Source: Actinophytocola sp050699915 (GTDB lineage Bacteria; Actinomycetota; Actinomycetes; Mycobacteriales; Pseudonocardiaceae). Taken from it: a stretch of 34,738 nucleotides of DNA. Of the stretch, positions 7,370 to 15,767 are shown in pieces. The stretch's first letter is position 1, and every line of letters starts with the position of its first letter. The notes beneath the pieces are model-generated. The model was not told the origin of the DNA, made no database searches, and saw only the letters and a list, made by a program, of their open reading frames with translations. The stretch is from contig NZ_JBOHGA010000047.1 in the NCBI RefSeq assembly GCF_050699915.1, positions 1-34,738 of the forward strand, read 5' to 3'. A program made the translations under genes and the position numbers.

Positions 7370-8416
7370 ATGCGACTCGGACTCAACCTGGGCTACTGGG
7401 GTGCCGGCAACGACGCGAACAACCTCGAGCTGGCCAAGGAGGCGGATCGGCTCGGGTTCTCGGTCGCGTGGGCGGCCGAGGCCTACGGCTCCGACGTGCC
7501 GACGGTGCTCGCGTGGGTTGCCGCGCACACCGAGCGGATCGACGTCGGCAGCGCGATCCTGCAGATCCCCGCCCGCCGGCCGACGATGGCCGCGATGACC
7601 GCGGCGACCCTGGACACGCTCTCCGGCGGCCGGTTCCGGCTCGGCCTGGGCGTGTCCGGCCCGCAGGTCTCCGAGGGCTGGTACGGCGTCAAGTTCGACA
7701 AGCCGCTCGCCCGCACCCGCGAGTACGTCGCGATCGTCAAGCAGGCGCTGCGCCGCGAGCGGGTCTCGTTCGACGGCAAGCACTTCACGCTGCCGCTGCC
7801 GGACGGGCCGGGCAAGCCGCTGAAGCTGATCGTGCACCCGGTACGCGAGCAGATCCCGATCTACCTCGCCTCGATCGGCCCCAAGAACCTCCAGCTCACC
7901 GGCGAGATCGCGGACGGCTGGCTGGCGATCTTCTACTCCCCGGAGTACGCCCGCGAGTCACTCGAGCTGATCCGGCAGGGCCGCGAGAAGGCCGGCAAGA
8001 CGATGGACGGCTTCGACGTCGTCCCCACCTCGCCGCTGGTCGTCGGAGACGACTGGCAGGCCGCGGCCGACCAGGTCCGGCCGTACGCGGCGTTGTACGT
8101 GGGCGGCATGGGCAGCCGCGAGCAGAACTTCTACAACAACCTCGCCTGCCGGATGGGCTACGAGGCGGAGGCGGCCGAGATCCAGGACCGGTACCTGGCG
8201 AGGGACTACGCGGCCGCCGCGGCCGCCGTCCCGCTCGGCTTCCTGGACCAGACGTCGCTGCTCGGGCCGCGTGAGCGCGTCGCGGAGAAGATGCAGGCCC
8301 TCGCCGAGTCGGGGGTCACCACGCTGACGGTTTCGCCGGTACTGCAAGATCTCGAGCAAAGCATCACGGCCCTGCGGGTCGCGGTGGAGGCTCTGGATCT
8401 CGCGGGGGTTGGGTAG
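7370..8416 (+). CDS. LLM-class F420-dependent oxidoreductase (Rv3520c-like, 348 aa)
   Basis: A bacterial-luciferase-fold enzyme using reduced cofactor F420. It opens MRLGLNLGYWG, then LELAKEADRLGF and AAEAYGSDVPTVLAW. The typical middle block RIDVGSAILQIPARRPTMAAMTAATLDTLSGGR and GLGVSGPQVSEGWYG is followed by REYVAIVKQALRRE and later IYLASIGPKNLQLTGEIADGW. This combination is characteristic of the F420-dependent group represented by M. tuberculosis Rv3520c, whose substrates are mostly unknown. It is a full-length single domain with no signal peptide. It is followed after 77 nt by uppP; that gap contains two GCGGAGC copies (8421-8427 and 8430-8436) of unknown meaning. Organisms with such genes make F420, which supports an actinobacterial origin. 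Confidence 0.92.
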   Translation: MRLGLNLGYWGAGNDANNLELAKEADRLGFSVAWAAEAYGSDVPTVLAWVAAHTERIDVGSAILQIPARRPTMAAMTAATLDTLSGGRFRLGLGVSGPQVSEGWYGVKFDKPLARTREYVAIVKQALRRERVSFDGKHFTLPLPDGPGKPLKLIVHPVREQIPIYLASIGPKNLQLTGEIADGWLAIFYSPEYARESLELIRQGREKAGKTMDGFDVVPTSPLVVGDDWQAAADQVRPYAALYVGGMGSREQNFYNNLACRMGYEAEAAEIQDRYLARDYAAAAAAVPLGFLDQTSLLGPRERVAEKMQALAESGVTTLTVSPVLQDLEQSITALRVAVEALDLAGVG

Positions 8417-8493
8417 TTGAGCGGAGCTTGCGGAGCGAATAGTCGAACACAGGGCGACCGCGAGCGGCATCACCGAGCCTGCGAGGGGATGTC

Positions 8494-9333
8494 GTGAGCT
8501 GGCTCGAAGCCATCGTTCTCGGTCTCATTCAGGGACTCACCGAGTTCCTTCCCATCTCCTCCAGTGCGCACCTGCGCATCAGTGCCGCGTTCGCGGGCTG
8601 GGACGACCCCGGCGCGGCGTTCACCGCGGTCACCCAGCTCGGCACGGAGACCGCCGTGATCTTGTACTTCCGAAACAAGATCGGGCGCGTCCTGGTCGCC
8701 TGGTTCCGCTCGCTGCGCCGGCCGTCGACGTGGTCCGACGACCCGGACGCGCGGATGGGCTGGCTGGTGATCATCGGCACGCTGCCGATCGCGATCCTCG
8801 GCCTGCTGTTCGAGGACGAGATCGAGAGCGCGTTCCGCGACCTGCGCCTGATCGCGATGACCCTGATCGTGTTCGGCATCCTGCTCGGCATCGCCGACCA
8901 CTACGGCCGGCGTGAGCGCGACCTCGACCACCTCACCGTGCCGCACGGTCTCGGCTTCGGCTTCGCCCAGGCGCTGGCGCTGATCCCCGGTGTCTCCCGC
9001 TCCGGCGGCACGATCACCGCCGGCCGCCTGCTCGGCTACAAGCGGGAGGAGGCGACCGAGTACGCGTTCCTGCTCGCCGTGCCCGCGGTGTTCGCCTCCG
9101 GCCTGTACCAGCTGACCGACATCGGCGGCGACACCGCACCCGCGTGGGGCCCGACGATCGTGGCCACGATCGTCGCGTTCCTGGTCGGCTTCGCGGTGAT
9201 CGCGTGGCTGATGAGGTTCATCAAGACGCACAGCTACCTGCCGTTCGTCATCTACCGCATCGCATTGGGCGTGCTGATCCTCGTCCTCGTCATGACCGGA
9301 TTGCTGGACCCCGAGGCCGGTCCGCTGGTGTGA
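8494..9333 (+). CDS. uppP: Undecaprenyl-diphosphate phosphatase
   Basis: An integral membrane enzyme of 279 residues that dephosphorylates undecaprenyl diphosphate outside the membrane, recycling the lipid carrier of peptidoglycan and other wall polymers; overexpression of the family confers bacitracin resistance. The two signature regions are present: GLTEFLPISSSAHL (E17, S22-S24, H26) and PGVSRSGGTIT (P165, S168, R169, S170). Several hydrophobic helices surround them. The GTG start at 8494 follows a GAGGGG ribosome-binding site. A histidine phosphatase gene starts 13 nt downstream, so the two are probably cotranscribed, as are M. tuberculosis Rv2136c and Rv2135c. Confidence 0.96.
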   Translation: MSWLEAIVLGLIQGLTEFLPISSSAHLRISAAFAGWDDPGAAFTAVTQLGTETAVILYFRNKIGRVLVAWFRSLRRPSTWSDDPDARMGWLVIIGTLPIAILGLLFEDEIESAFRDLRLIAMTLIVFGILLGIADHYGRRERDLDHLTVPHGLGFGFAQALALIPGVSRSGGTITAGRLLGYKREEATEYAFLLAVPAVFASGLYQLTDIGGDTAPAWGPTIVATIVAFLVGFAVIAWLMRFIKTHSYLPFVIYRIALGVLILVLVMTGLLDPEAGPLV

Positions 9334-9346
9334 TCTACTGGCGGCC

Positions 9347-10054
9347 GTGGCCACCGTCGTACTGCTCCGGCACGCCCGCTCCACCGCCAACGGCTCCGGC
9401 GTCCTCGCCGGCCGCTCACCCGGCGTCGAGCTCGACGAGACCGGTCGCACGCAGGCGGATGCCCTCGTGGACCGGCTCGCCCAGGTGCCCCTCGCGGCCA
9501 TCGTCTCCTCGCCGCTGCTGCGCTGCGAGCAGACCGTCACCCCGCTCGCGCAGGCCCGCGAGCTCGCCCCGGTCACCGAGGACTCACTGTCCGAAGTGGA
9601 CTATGGAGAGTGGACCGGCCGGGAGCTGAAGACCCTGTTCAAGGAGAAGCTGTGGTCGGTGGTGCAGCAGCACCCGTCGGCCGCGGTGTTCCCCGCCGGC
9701 GAGGGCCTGGCGAACGTGCAGACGCGGGCGGTGGCCGCGGTGCGGGCGCACGACGCGCGGATCACCGCCGAACACGGCCCGCGCGCGGTGTGGCTGCTGT
9801 GCAGCCACGGAGACGTGCTCAAGGCGATCATCGCGGACGCGCTGGGCCAGCACCTGGACTCGTTCCAGCGGATCGTGGTCAACCCGGCCTCGGTGTCGGT
9901 CGTCCAGTACACCGACACGCGCCCGTTCGTGCTGCGGGTCAACGACACCGGGGGCGAGCTCGCGAGCATCGTGCCGCCGGAGCCGGAGCCCGCGGGGGAC
10001 GAGCCGCCCGCCGGGGACGCGGTGCCGGGAGGGGCCACCGGTCGCTCCGCGTGA
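9347..10054 (+). CDS. Histidine phosphatase, MSMEG_4193-family putative phosphomutase (235 aa)
   Basis: A branch-1 histidine phosphatase. The phosphoacceptor H9 is in LLRHARSTANG, where the usual RHG is RHA. R59 lies in SSPLLRCEQT, the acid is probably E83 in SEVDYGEWTG, and the second histidine is H154 in LCSHGDVLKA. The core ends near residue 205; the last 30 residues are Pro/Glu/Gly-rich and low in complexity. The GTG start at 9347 lies 13 nt after the uppP stop. To my knowledge this gene is usually followed in Actinobacteria by DUF3090 and SCO1664-family genes; here the next gene is unrelated, so the conserved cluster is interrupted. Substrate unknown. Confidence 0.9.
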   Translation: MATVVLLRHARSTANGSGVLAGRSPGVELDETGRTQADALVDRLAQVPLAAIVSSPLLRCEQTVTPLAQARELAPVTEDSLSEVDYGEWTGRELKTLFKEKLWSVVQQHPSAAVFPAGEGLANVQTRAVAAVRAHDARITAEHGPRAVWLLCSHGDVLKAIIADALGQHLDSFQRIVVNPASVSVVQYTDTRPFVLRVNDTGGELASIVPPEPEPAGDEPPAGDAVPGGATGRSA

Positions 10055-10178
10055 TCATGTGACGACCCTCCACGACACCCGTCACGATATGGGTGAAATC
10101 CGCAGGTTCGGCGGGGTGGCTGTGCCAGTATTCGTGCACCATTTGCGCTCCGCCATGGCGGACCTTCGAGGAGATTCC

Positions 10179-10814
10179 ATGACACAGCCATACGGCCAGC
10201 AGCCGGGCGGCAACAACCCGGGCGGTGGCGGGTTCCAGCAGCAGCCGGGCGGCAACTATCCAGGCAGTGGGGGGTTCCAGCAGCAGCCGGGTAGTGGTGG
10301 TTTCCCGCAGGCCCCCCAGGCGCCGAACTACCAGCAGGGCTACGGCAGCATGCCGCAGGCGCCGCAGGAGTACGGCGGCCCGGTCACCCGGCCCGGCGGG
10401 ACGACGGCCGCGGCCGTGCTGGCCTTCGTGCAGGGTGGCATCACGCTGATCACCTCCGGCATCCTGATGCTCGGTCTCGCCGCGATCGAGTCCGTCCGCG
10501 ACGAGGCGGAGGCATCGGCGGGCGGCATCGACATCGGCGCCGGCCTCGCCGAGGCCTGGATCGTGTCGATCGTGCAGCTGATCGGCGTCGGCCTGCTCAT
10601 CTACGGCGGCGTGAAGCTGATGGCGGGCACCGCGGGGCCGCTGTTCATGATCGCGATGGGCCTGCAGATCGTCCTGTGCATCTACTGGATGGTCCGCGGT
10701 GCGGCCCCGGTGGTCCCGGTCGTGTTGATCGTGATGCCGATCGTGGCGCTCGTCTTGTCGCTCGGCTCGGCGAACAAGGCCTACGTCGCGTCCAGGACCG
10801 GCCCGCCTAGGTAG
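10179..10814 (+). CDS. Gln/Pro/Gly-rich membrane protein (211 aa)
   Basis: No named family is recognised. The ATG at 10179 follows GAGGAG and gives a cytoplasmic N-terminal tail of about 70 residues rich in Gln, Pro, Gly and Tyr, including a 14-residue direct repeat (PGGNNPGGGGFQQQ then PGGNYPGSGGFQQQ). About four hydrophobic helices follow, at roughly residues 75-100, 120-145, 148-165 and 172-195, with a short acidic loop (RDEAEASAGG) after the first. Such tails joined to small membrane domains are common in actinobacterial envelope proteins of unknown role. Its 3' end overlaps the convergent GH92 gene by 8 nt. The 124 nt upstream hold no gene. Confidence 0.8.
   Translation: MTQPYGQQPGGNNPGGGGFQQQPGGNYPGSGGFQQQPGSGGFPQAPQAPNYQQGYGSMPQAPQEYGGPVTRPGGTTAAAVLAFVQGGITLITSGILMLGLAAIESVRDEAEASAGGIDIGAGLAEAWIVSIVQLIGVGLLIYGGVKLMAGTAGPLFMIAMGLQIVLCIYWMVRGAAPVVPVVLIVMPIVALVLSLGSANKAYVASRTGPPR
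10203..10286 (+). repeat. Two tandem 42-bp repeats encoding a 14-residue Pro/Gly/Gln unit
   Basis: Positions 10203-10244 and 10245-10286 encode PGGNNPGGGGFQQQ and PGGNYPGSGGFQQQ. A degenerate third start (PGSGGF) follows. The repeats keep the reading frame, so copy-number change would lengthen or shorten the tail without destroying the protein. Confidence 0.75.
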
Positions 10815-13800
10815 CCAACAACTCGAGCTGGGCGAGGGAGATGGTCGGGGTGCCGGTGTTCTCCGTGATGTCCAGGCGGTAGTGGACGTACGAGCCGGGG
10901 CTGGCCACGGCGAACGCCCTCGTCTGGCGGCGCCAGGGGAAGGTCTCCCGACTGCGCTCGTCCAGCACCACCCAGTTCGACCCGTCGACCGACCCGCGCA
11001 GCGTCCAGCTGCGCGGGTCGTCGCGTTTGGTGCCCGAGGTCAGCGTGTAGAACCGCACGGTCGCCGGGTCGACCGTGGTTCGGTAGCTGATCCAGGCGGT
11101 CGGCGACTTGAACACGACCTGGGTCTGGCTCGTGTCGTCGAACAGCGCCGACACGTTCACCCCGTCGCTGCCCTCGCCGAAGCCCTCGTCGGTGATGTCG
11201 TGCATCGGCTTCGGCAGCGTGTCCGCACGGGTGATCGACGGCGGCAGCGCGTCCGGCCCGCTGCCCCAGCCGCTCGGCGCGGGGCCCAGCTCGAAGTCCA
11301 GCACCGCCCCGTTCGCGAGCATCTCGTGCGGCAGGTAGGCCTTGTCATAGGACTCGCCGTCGACCCGCAGCCCGGTCACGTACACGTTGGCGGGGCTGTT
11401 GTTCGGCGCGTTGACCACGATCTCGGCCCCGTTGGCGAGCGTCACCGTGGCCTTGCGGAACAGCGGTGAGCCGATGACGTACTCGGGGCTGCCGACCCGC
11501 AGCGGGTAGAAGCCGAGCGCGCCGAACAGCCACCACGCGGACATCTCGCCGTTGTCCTCGTCGCCGAGGTAGCCCTGGCCGATCTCGCTGCCGGAGTAGA
11601 GCCGGGCCAGCACGTCGCGCACCTTCTCCTGTGTGCGCCACGGCGCGCCGGCAAAGGCGTACATGTACGGGATGTGGTGCGAGGGCTGGTTGCTGTGCCC
11701 GTACTGGCCCATCCGCACGTCGCGCGCCTCGGCCATCTCGTGGATCGCCCGCCAGTACTTCCCCCGCGCCCGACCGGTCTCCGGCGTCGCGAAGAACTCG
11801 TCGAGCTTCGCGGCGAGCGCGTGCCGGCCGCCGTGCAGGCCGGCGAGCCCGGCGCCGTCGTGCGGCACGCTGAACGCGGTGTTCCAGGCGTTCGTCTCCA
11901 CGTAGTCCCCGCCCCACGCGCGCGGGTCGAACTGGTTCGCCGAGTACCGCCAGTGGCCGTTGTCCCGCCGCCCCTGGAAGAAGCCGGTGCTCTGGTCGAA
12001 GGAGTGGACGTAGTGCAACGCCCGGTCGAGGAAGTACTCGTGGTTGTCCTTGTCGCCGAGCATCGCCGCGAGGTTGGCGATGCCGAAGTCGTTGAGGCAG
12101 CCCTCGAGCGTCCAGGACAGGCCGGACTCGGTCGAAGCGGGCGTGTAGCCGAGGAAGATCGACCGGCCGAGTCCCTTGCGGCCGACCGAGTCGTCGGGCG
12201 GGGCGACCGTCGCGTTGCGCAGCGCCGCCTCGTAGGCGGCCTGGACGTCGAAGCCGCGCACGCCCTTGAGGTAGGCGTCGGCGAACGCCACGTCGGAGCT
12301 GGTGCCGGTCATCAGGTCGGCGTGGCCGGGGGAGGACCAGCGCGAGATCCAGCCGCCGTCGGTGTACTGCTGGACGAACCCGGCGATCAGCTCTCCACAG
12401 TGGACGGGGTCGAGCAGCGCGTGGGCGGGCCAGGCCGTGCGGTAGGTGTCCCAGAAGCCGTTGTTCACGTAGGCCCGGCCGGACACCAGCGCCGCGCCGG
12501 TCTGGGTGGGCGTGTCCTTCTTGGCGGGCTTGGTGAACGGGCTCGCATAGGCGTGGGCCGGCGCGTCGGCGGTGCCGGTGTTCTCGTGGATGCGGTTGGG
12601 GTAGAGGTGCAGGCGGTAGAGGTTGGAGTACAGCGTGACGAGCTGGTCCTCGCTGGCGCCCTCGACCTGGATCCGGCCGAGCCGTTCGTCCCAGGCCTGC
12701 GCGGCGCGCTCGCGCACGGTGTCGAACGTGTCGTCGTCGGCGATCTCCAGCCACAGGTTGCGCCGGGCCTGCGACACGCTGATCAGCGAGGTGGCGACCC
12801 GCATCGTCACGGTGGTCTCGCCGGCCGGGTCGGGCTCGAAGCGCAGGTAGCCGGTGACCCGCCGGGTGAACGGCCATCGCCACAGGTGTCCGCCGCCGGC
12901 GACCGGGCGGTCGAAGGTGGCGTGGAAGAACATCCGGGTCGCGCCGGCGGACAGTCCACTTCGGACGTCCGAGTAGCCGGACACGGTGCCGCCGACTGGG
13001 TCCAGGGTGAGCCGACCCTGCCGGCCGATGTTGTCGAAGATCAGGTTGGCGTCCTCGCCGGGGAACGTGAACCGCAGCAGCGCCGCGTGGTCGGTGGGCG
13101 CGATGTCGGCGCGGATGCCGTTGGTGAACCGGACGCCGTAGTGGTGCGGGCGGGCGATCTCGTTGCGGTGCCGGAAGGTCAGCGCCCGCGCGCGGCGCCC
13201 GGCGCGCGGCCTGCGGGCCGCGGCCGAGGGGAGCACCTGGAAGGTCTGCCGGTCGCCCAGCCAGGGACTGGGCTGGTGGCTGACCGACAGGGCCTGCACC
13301 GCCGGCAGGTTCCGGTCGTTGTTGTGCCGCTGGTAGCTGTAGATCCAGTCCAACGCGGCGGCGTCGGTCACCGGGGTCCAGAAGTTGAACCCGTGTGGGA
13401 GGGCGGTCGCGGGAAGGGTGTTGCCGCGCGAGTAGCCGCGGGTGGAGTTGGTGCCGCGGGTGGTGACCACGTAGTCGGCGGGCCGGCGCGGCTCGGGCCG
13501 GGGCCGGTCGACGATCGCGATGTCGTCGACCCAGCCGGCGAACTCCGCGGGACCGGTCGGGCTGTCGTAGCCGAGCAGCACCTTGGCCACCACCTTGCCC
13601 TCGGCGACCTGGCCGATCCGCACCGACCGGTGGTTCCACTGGCCGGGCGCGAGCGCGCGGGACTCGCCCTGCGCGCGTGGCGTCCAGCCGAAGCCGAGCT
13701 GGTCGGTCAGGCCGAGCTCGGACAACCGGGTGCCGTCCTCGAAGGCCAGGTCGACGGAGACGAAGGTGCTGGGGTAGCGCAGGTCGTCGCCGAGCAGCTC

Positions 13801-14100
13801 CGGGAAGATCACGTACGAGAGCTCGGTGTCCCGCGCGACCAGCATGTCGACGAGGAACAGCTTGTTCACCACGTGCGCGGGCCCGCGGGCGGCGTGCGAG
13901 CCCTGGAAGCGCAGCGCCCGGGTGCCGGTGAAGCCGACGCCAGCCTTCGCCGTGTAGGGCTTCGCGGGACCGCCGCCCTCGCGGGTACTCATCGTGGCGC
14001 CGGCCGCGCGCCGGCCGTTCTCGCCGATGTCGACGACGTCGATCCAGGTCAGCGGGGGGTCGGTGTTCTCGAACGACGAGAAGAAACCCCGAGCACTCAT
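10807..14100 (-). CDS. GH92-family alpha-mannosidase with C-terminal F5/8 type C-like domain (1097 aa)
   Basis: GH92 enzymes are calcium-dependent exo-alpha-mannosidases, often alpha-1,2-specific. Visible in order: an N-terminal beta-rich carbohydrate-binding-like domain (about 1-215), then GNTLPATALPHGFNFWTPVTDA, GFWDTYRTAWP, HSNQPSHHIPYMYAFAG and GDEDNGEMSAWWLFGALGFYP, which carries the expected catalytic and calcium-site residues. A C-terminal domain of about 140 residues (WTLRGSVDGSNWVVLDERS, YRLDITENTGTPTISLAQLELL) resembles F5/8 type C/CBM32 modules. The ATG at 14100 follows GAGGAG with 9-nt spacing; an ATG at 14121 is the alternative. Neither gives a signal peptide, which is unusual because the family generally acts outside the cell. 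The gene overlaps the preceding convergent gene by 8 nt. Confidence 0.93.
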   Translation of the reverse strand: MSARGFFSSFENTDPPLTWIDVVDIGENGRRAAGATMSTREGGGPAKPYTAKAGVGFTGTRALRFQGSHAARGPAHVVNKLFLVDMLVARDTELSYVIFPELLGDDLRYPSTFVSVDLAFEDGTRLSELGLTDQLGFGWTPRAQGESRALAPGQWNHRSVRIGQVAEGKVVAKVLLGYDSPTGPAEFAGWVDDIAIVDRPRPEPRRPADYVVTTRGTNSTRGYSRGNTLPATALPHGFNFWTPVTDAAALDWIYSYQRHNNDRNLPAVQALSVSHQPSPWLGDRQTFQVLPSAAARRPRAGRRARALTFRHRNEIARPHHYGVRFTNGIRADIAPTDHAALLRFTFPGEDANLIFDNIGRQGRLTLDPVGGTVSGYSDVRSGLSAGATRMFFHATFDRPVAGGGHLWRWPFTRRVTGYLRFEPDPAGETTVTMRVATSLISVSQARRNLWLEIADDDTFDTVRERAAQAWDERLGRIQVEGASEDQLVTLYSNLYRLHLYPNRIHENTGTADAPAHAYASPFTKPAKKDTPTQTGAALVSGRAYVNNGFWDTYRTAWPAHALLDPVHCGELIAGFVQQYTDGGWISRWSSPGHADLMTGTSSDVAFADAYLKGVRGFDVQAAYEAALRNATVAPPDDSVGRKGLGRSIFLGYTPASTESGLSWTLEGCLNDFGIANLAAMLGDKDNHEYFLDRALHYVHSFDQSTGFFQGRRDNGHWRYSANQFDPRAWGGDYVETNAWNTAFSVPHDGAGLAGLHGGRHALAAKLDEFFATPETGRARGKYWRAIHEMAEARDVRMGQYGHSNQPSHHIPYMYAFAGAPWRTQEKVRDVLARLYSGSEIGQGYLGDEDNGEMSAWWLFGALGFYPLRVGSPEYVIGSPLFRKATVTLANGAEIVVNAPNNSPANVYVTGLRVDGESYDKAYLPHEMLANGAVLDFELGPAPSGWGSGPDALPPSITRADTLPKPMHDITDEGFGEGSDGVNVSALFDDTSQTQVVFKSPTAWISYRTTVDPATVRFYTLTSGTKRDDPRSWTLRGSVDGSNWVVLDERSRETFPWRRQTRAFAVASPGSYVHYRLDITENTGTPTISLAQLELLAT

Positions 14101-14120
14101 TCCGCGACGCTCCTCACACA

Positions 14121-14140
14121 CTAGATCGCCCTAGATCGCC
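14121..14140. repeat. 10-bp tandem direct repeat (CTAGATCGCC twice) in a divergent intergenic region
   Basis: Two exact adjacent copies lie in the 82 nt between the divergent GH92 and SCO6745-family genes. It could be a direct-repeat binding site or chance; there is no regulator gene next to it. Confidence 0.5.
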
Positions 14141-14182
14141 CGTCGGTGGCGCATGATCCTAGAGACACGCAAGGAGGCACTC

Positions 14183-15037
14183 ATGCACCCCGCCCGCCGG
14201 CTGTGGACCGCGCTGGAGCCGATACACGGAGTCGTCTACTTCGCGCCGGGCGTGCGGGACGCCGGCGTGGGGATCGGCCTGCGCGGGTTCTGGATGACCT
14301 ACTTCGCCTTCCGCGCTGCGCCGCTGGGCCCGGTCGGTGCCGGCGCGGTGGTGGCCACCTTCGCCGGGTTCGAGCCGTCCATGGTGTTCAAGGCGCTGCC
14401 GGACGCCTGGTCGCGCGCCGAGCCGGCCAAGTGCCTGGCCACACGGGCGGAGGTGTCGACGGCCGCGCTGCGGTCGGCCGGCATGGCCGAGGACGCCTGC
14501 GCCGAGGCGGTGTCGCTGCTCGCGCCGGTGGCCGCGTCGATGGACCCGACCGGGCGGGCGCTGTACGCGGCGAACGCCGAGCTGCCGCTGTCCGACGACC
14601 CGGTCGCGGGTGTCTGGCAGCTCGCGACGTCGCTGCGCGAGCACCGCGGTGACGGGCACGTGGCGGCGCTGCTGGCGGCCGGCGTCACCGGGCTCGAGGC
14701 GCTGGTGCTGCAGGTCGGCGCCGGTAAGTTCTCCGCGGAGCTCCTGCGCTCGGTGCGCGGCTGGTCCACCGAGGACTGGGACGCGGCCGCCCGCGCGCTG
14801 CGGTCGCGGGGGATTCTGGGCGAGGACGGCGTGCTGACCGCGTGGGGCAAGGAGTTCCTCGACGCGATCGAGGAGCGCACCGACGAGCGGGCCTGGACCG
14901 GTGGGCTCGCTGCGCTGGGCGAGGACGGCGTCGAGCGGGTGGTGGCGACGCTGCGGCCGTCGGTGCTCGAGCTGTGGGAGTCGGGCATGCTGCCGGAGGT
15001 CAACCCGACCGGGCTGCCACCCGGGCCACTTGCTTGA
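14183..15037 (+). CDS. SCO6745 family protein (helix-turn-helix-like, 284 aa)
   Basis: The N-terminus RRLWTALEPIHGVVYFAP followed by GLRGFWMTYFAFRAAPLGPV is the hallmark of the SCO6745/SalK-like family. These are actinobacterial proteins with two similar helical domains and a winged-helix-like C-terminal part (RGILGEDGVLTAWGKEFLDAIEERTD). Members are often described as possible MarR-like proteins or are found in biosynthetic clusters, but no activity is established. The ATG at 14183 follows an excellent AAGGAGG (14171-14177). The stop overlaps the likely TTG start of the GNAT gene, indicating coupled expression. An earlier in-frame ATG at 14153 lacks a ribosome-binding site. Confidence 0.85.
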   Translation: MHPARRLWTALEPIHGVVYFAPGVRDAGVGIGLRGFWMTYFAFRAAPLGPVGAGAVVATFAGFEPSMVFKALPDAWSRAEPAKCLATRAEVSTAALRSAGMAEDACAEAVSLLAPVAASMDPTGRALYAANAELPLSDDPVAGVWQLATSLREHRGDGHVAALLAAGVTGLEALVLQVGAGKFSAELLRSVRGWSTEDWDAAARALRSRGILGEDGVLTAWGKEFLDAIEERTDERAWTGGLAALGEDGVERVVATLRPSVLELWESGMLPEVNPTGLPPGPLA

Positions 15038-15752
15038 CGACCTGCTGCGTCGCGGCTGGCCCGCACTGTCCGAAGTAGACATCGCGGGCTGGGTGGCGCG
15101 GGTGTCGGGCGGGGTGACGCAGCGGGCGAACTCGGTGGCGCCGCTGGCCGCGCCGCCGAACGTGGCCACGGCGCTGGACGAGGTCGAGCGGCACTACGCC
15201 CGGCACGGCCTGCCGGCGATCTTCCAGCTGGGGCCGACCGTGTGTCCGCCGGATCTCGACGACCGGCTCGCCGCGCGCGGCTACCGGTTCGGCTCGCCCA
15301 CGTCGGTCGAGGTGGCCGACGTTCCCACTGTGCTCGCGGAGCTGGGCCGGCCGGCCGGCGAGGTGTCGGTCGAGGACGAGCCGTCCGAGGAGTGGCTGGA
15401 CCTGTGGTGGTCGGTCGACGGCCGGGGCGACGAGGCGGCCCTGGCGGTGGCGCGGCGGATCCTGTGCGGCGGGCCGGCGCGGTACGCGAGCGTGCGGGAC
15501 GCGGCCGGGGTGTCGGCGGTGGCCCGGCTCGCGGTGGTCGGGGAGTGGGGCGGGCTGTACTGCATGGCGGTGCGGCCGGACGCGCGGCGGCGCGGGCTGG
15601 GCTCGGTGCTGCTGGGTGGGCTGCTCGCGCGGGGCGGCGTGCGGCGGTGCTGGCTGCAGGTGCGCGAGGACAACCCGGTGGCGCGGGCGTTCTACGCGCG
15701 GGCCGGGTTCACCACGGCGGCTCGGTACCACTATCGAACCCAGCCGGGCTAG
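15030..15752 (+). CDS. GNAT-family N-acetyltransferase (about 240 aa)
   Basis: A two-part protein. The N-terminal half (LDDLLRRGWPALSEVDIAGWVARVSGGVTQRA..., to about residue 120) resembles the degenerate first domain of double-GNAT proteins. The C-terminal half has the acetyl-CoA loop (VRPDARRRGLGSVLLGGLL) and the terminal NPVARAFYARAGF. The acyl acceptor is unknown. The start is uncertain: no ATG or GTG lies near the domain boundary, and TTG at 15030 is proposed because the family begins at this point and it overlaps the SCO6745-family stop by 8 nt. A GTG at 14901 would add a stretch that is out of frame within the upstream gene and not protein-like. It converges on the M20 peptidase with 15 nt between stops. 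Confidence 0.85.
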   Translation: MLDDLLRRGWPALSEVDIAGWVARVSGGVTQRANSVAPLAAPPNVATALDEVERHYARHGLPAIFQLGPTVCPPDLDDRLAARGYRFGSPTSVEVADVPTVLAELGRPAGEVSVEDEPSEEWLDLWWSVDGRGDEAALAVARRILCGGPARYASVRDAAGVSAVARLAVVGEWGGLYCMAVRPDARRRGLGSVLLGGLLARGGVRRCWLQVREDNPVARAFYARAGFTTAARYHYRTQPG

Positions 15753-15767
15753 TCCGTCAGACCCGAC

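Noticed and set aside
11674..14124. 816-codon open frame on the plus strand opposite the GH92 gene
   Set aside because: It is the antisense shadow of a well-supported GH92 gene. Its composition is Arg/Gly/Val-rich and it has no recognisable domain; such long shadows are normal at this GC content.
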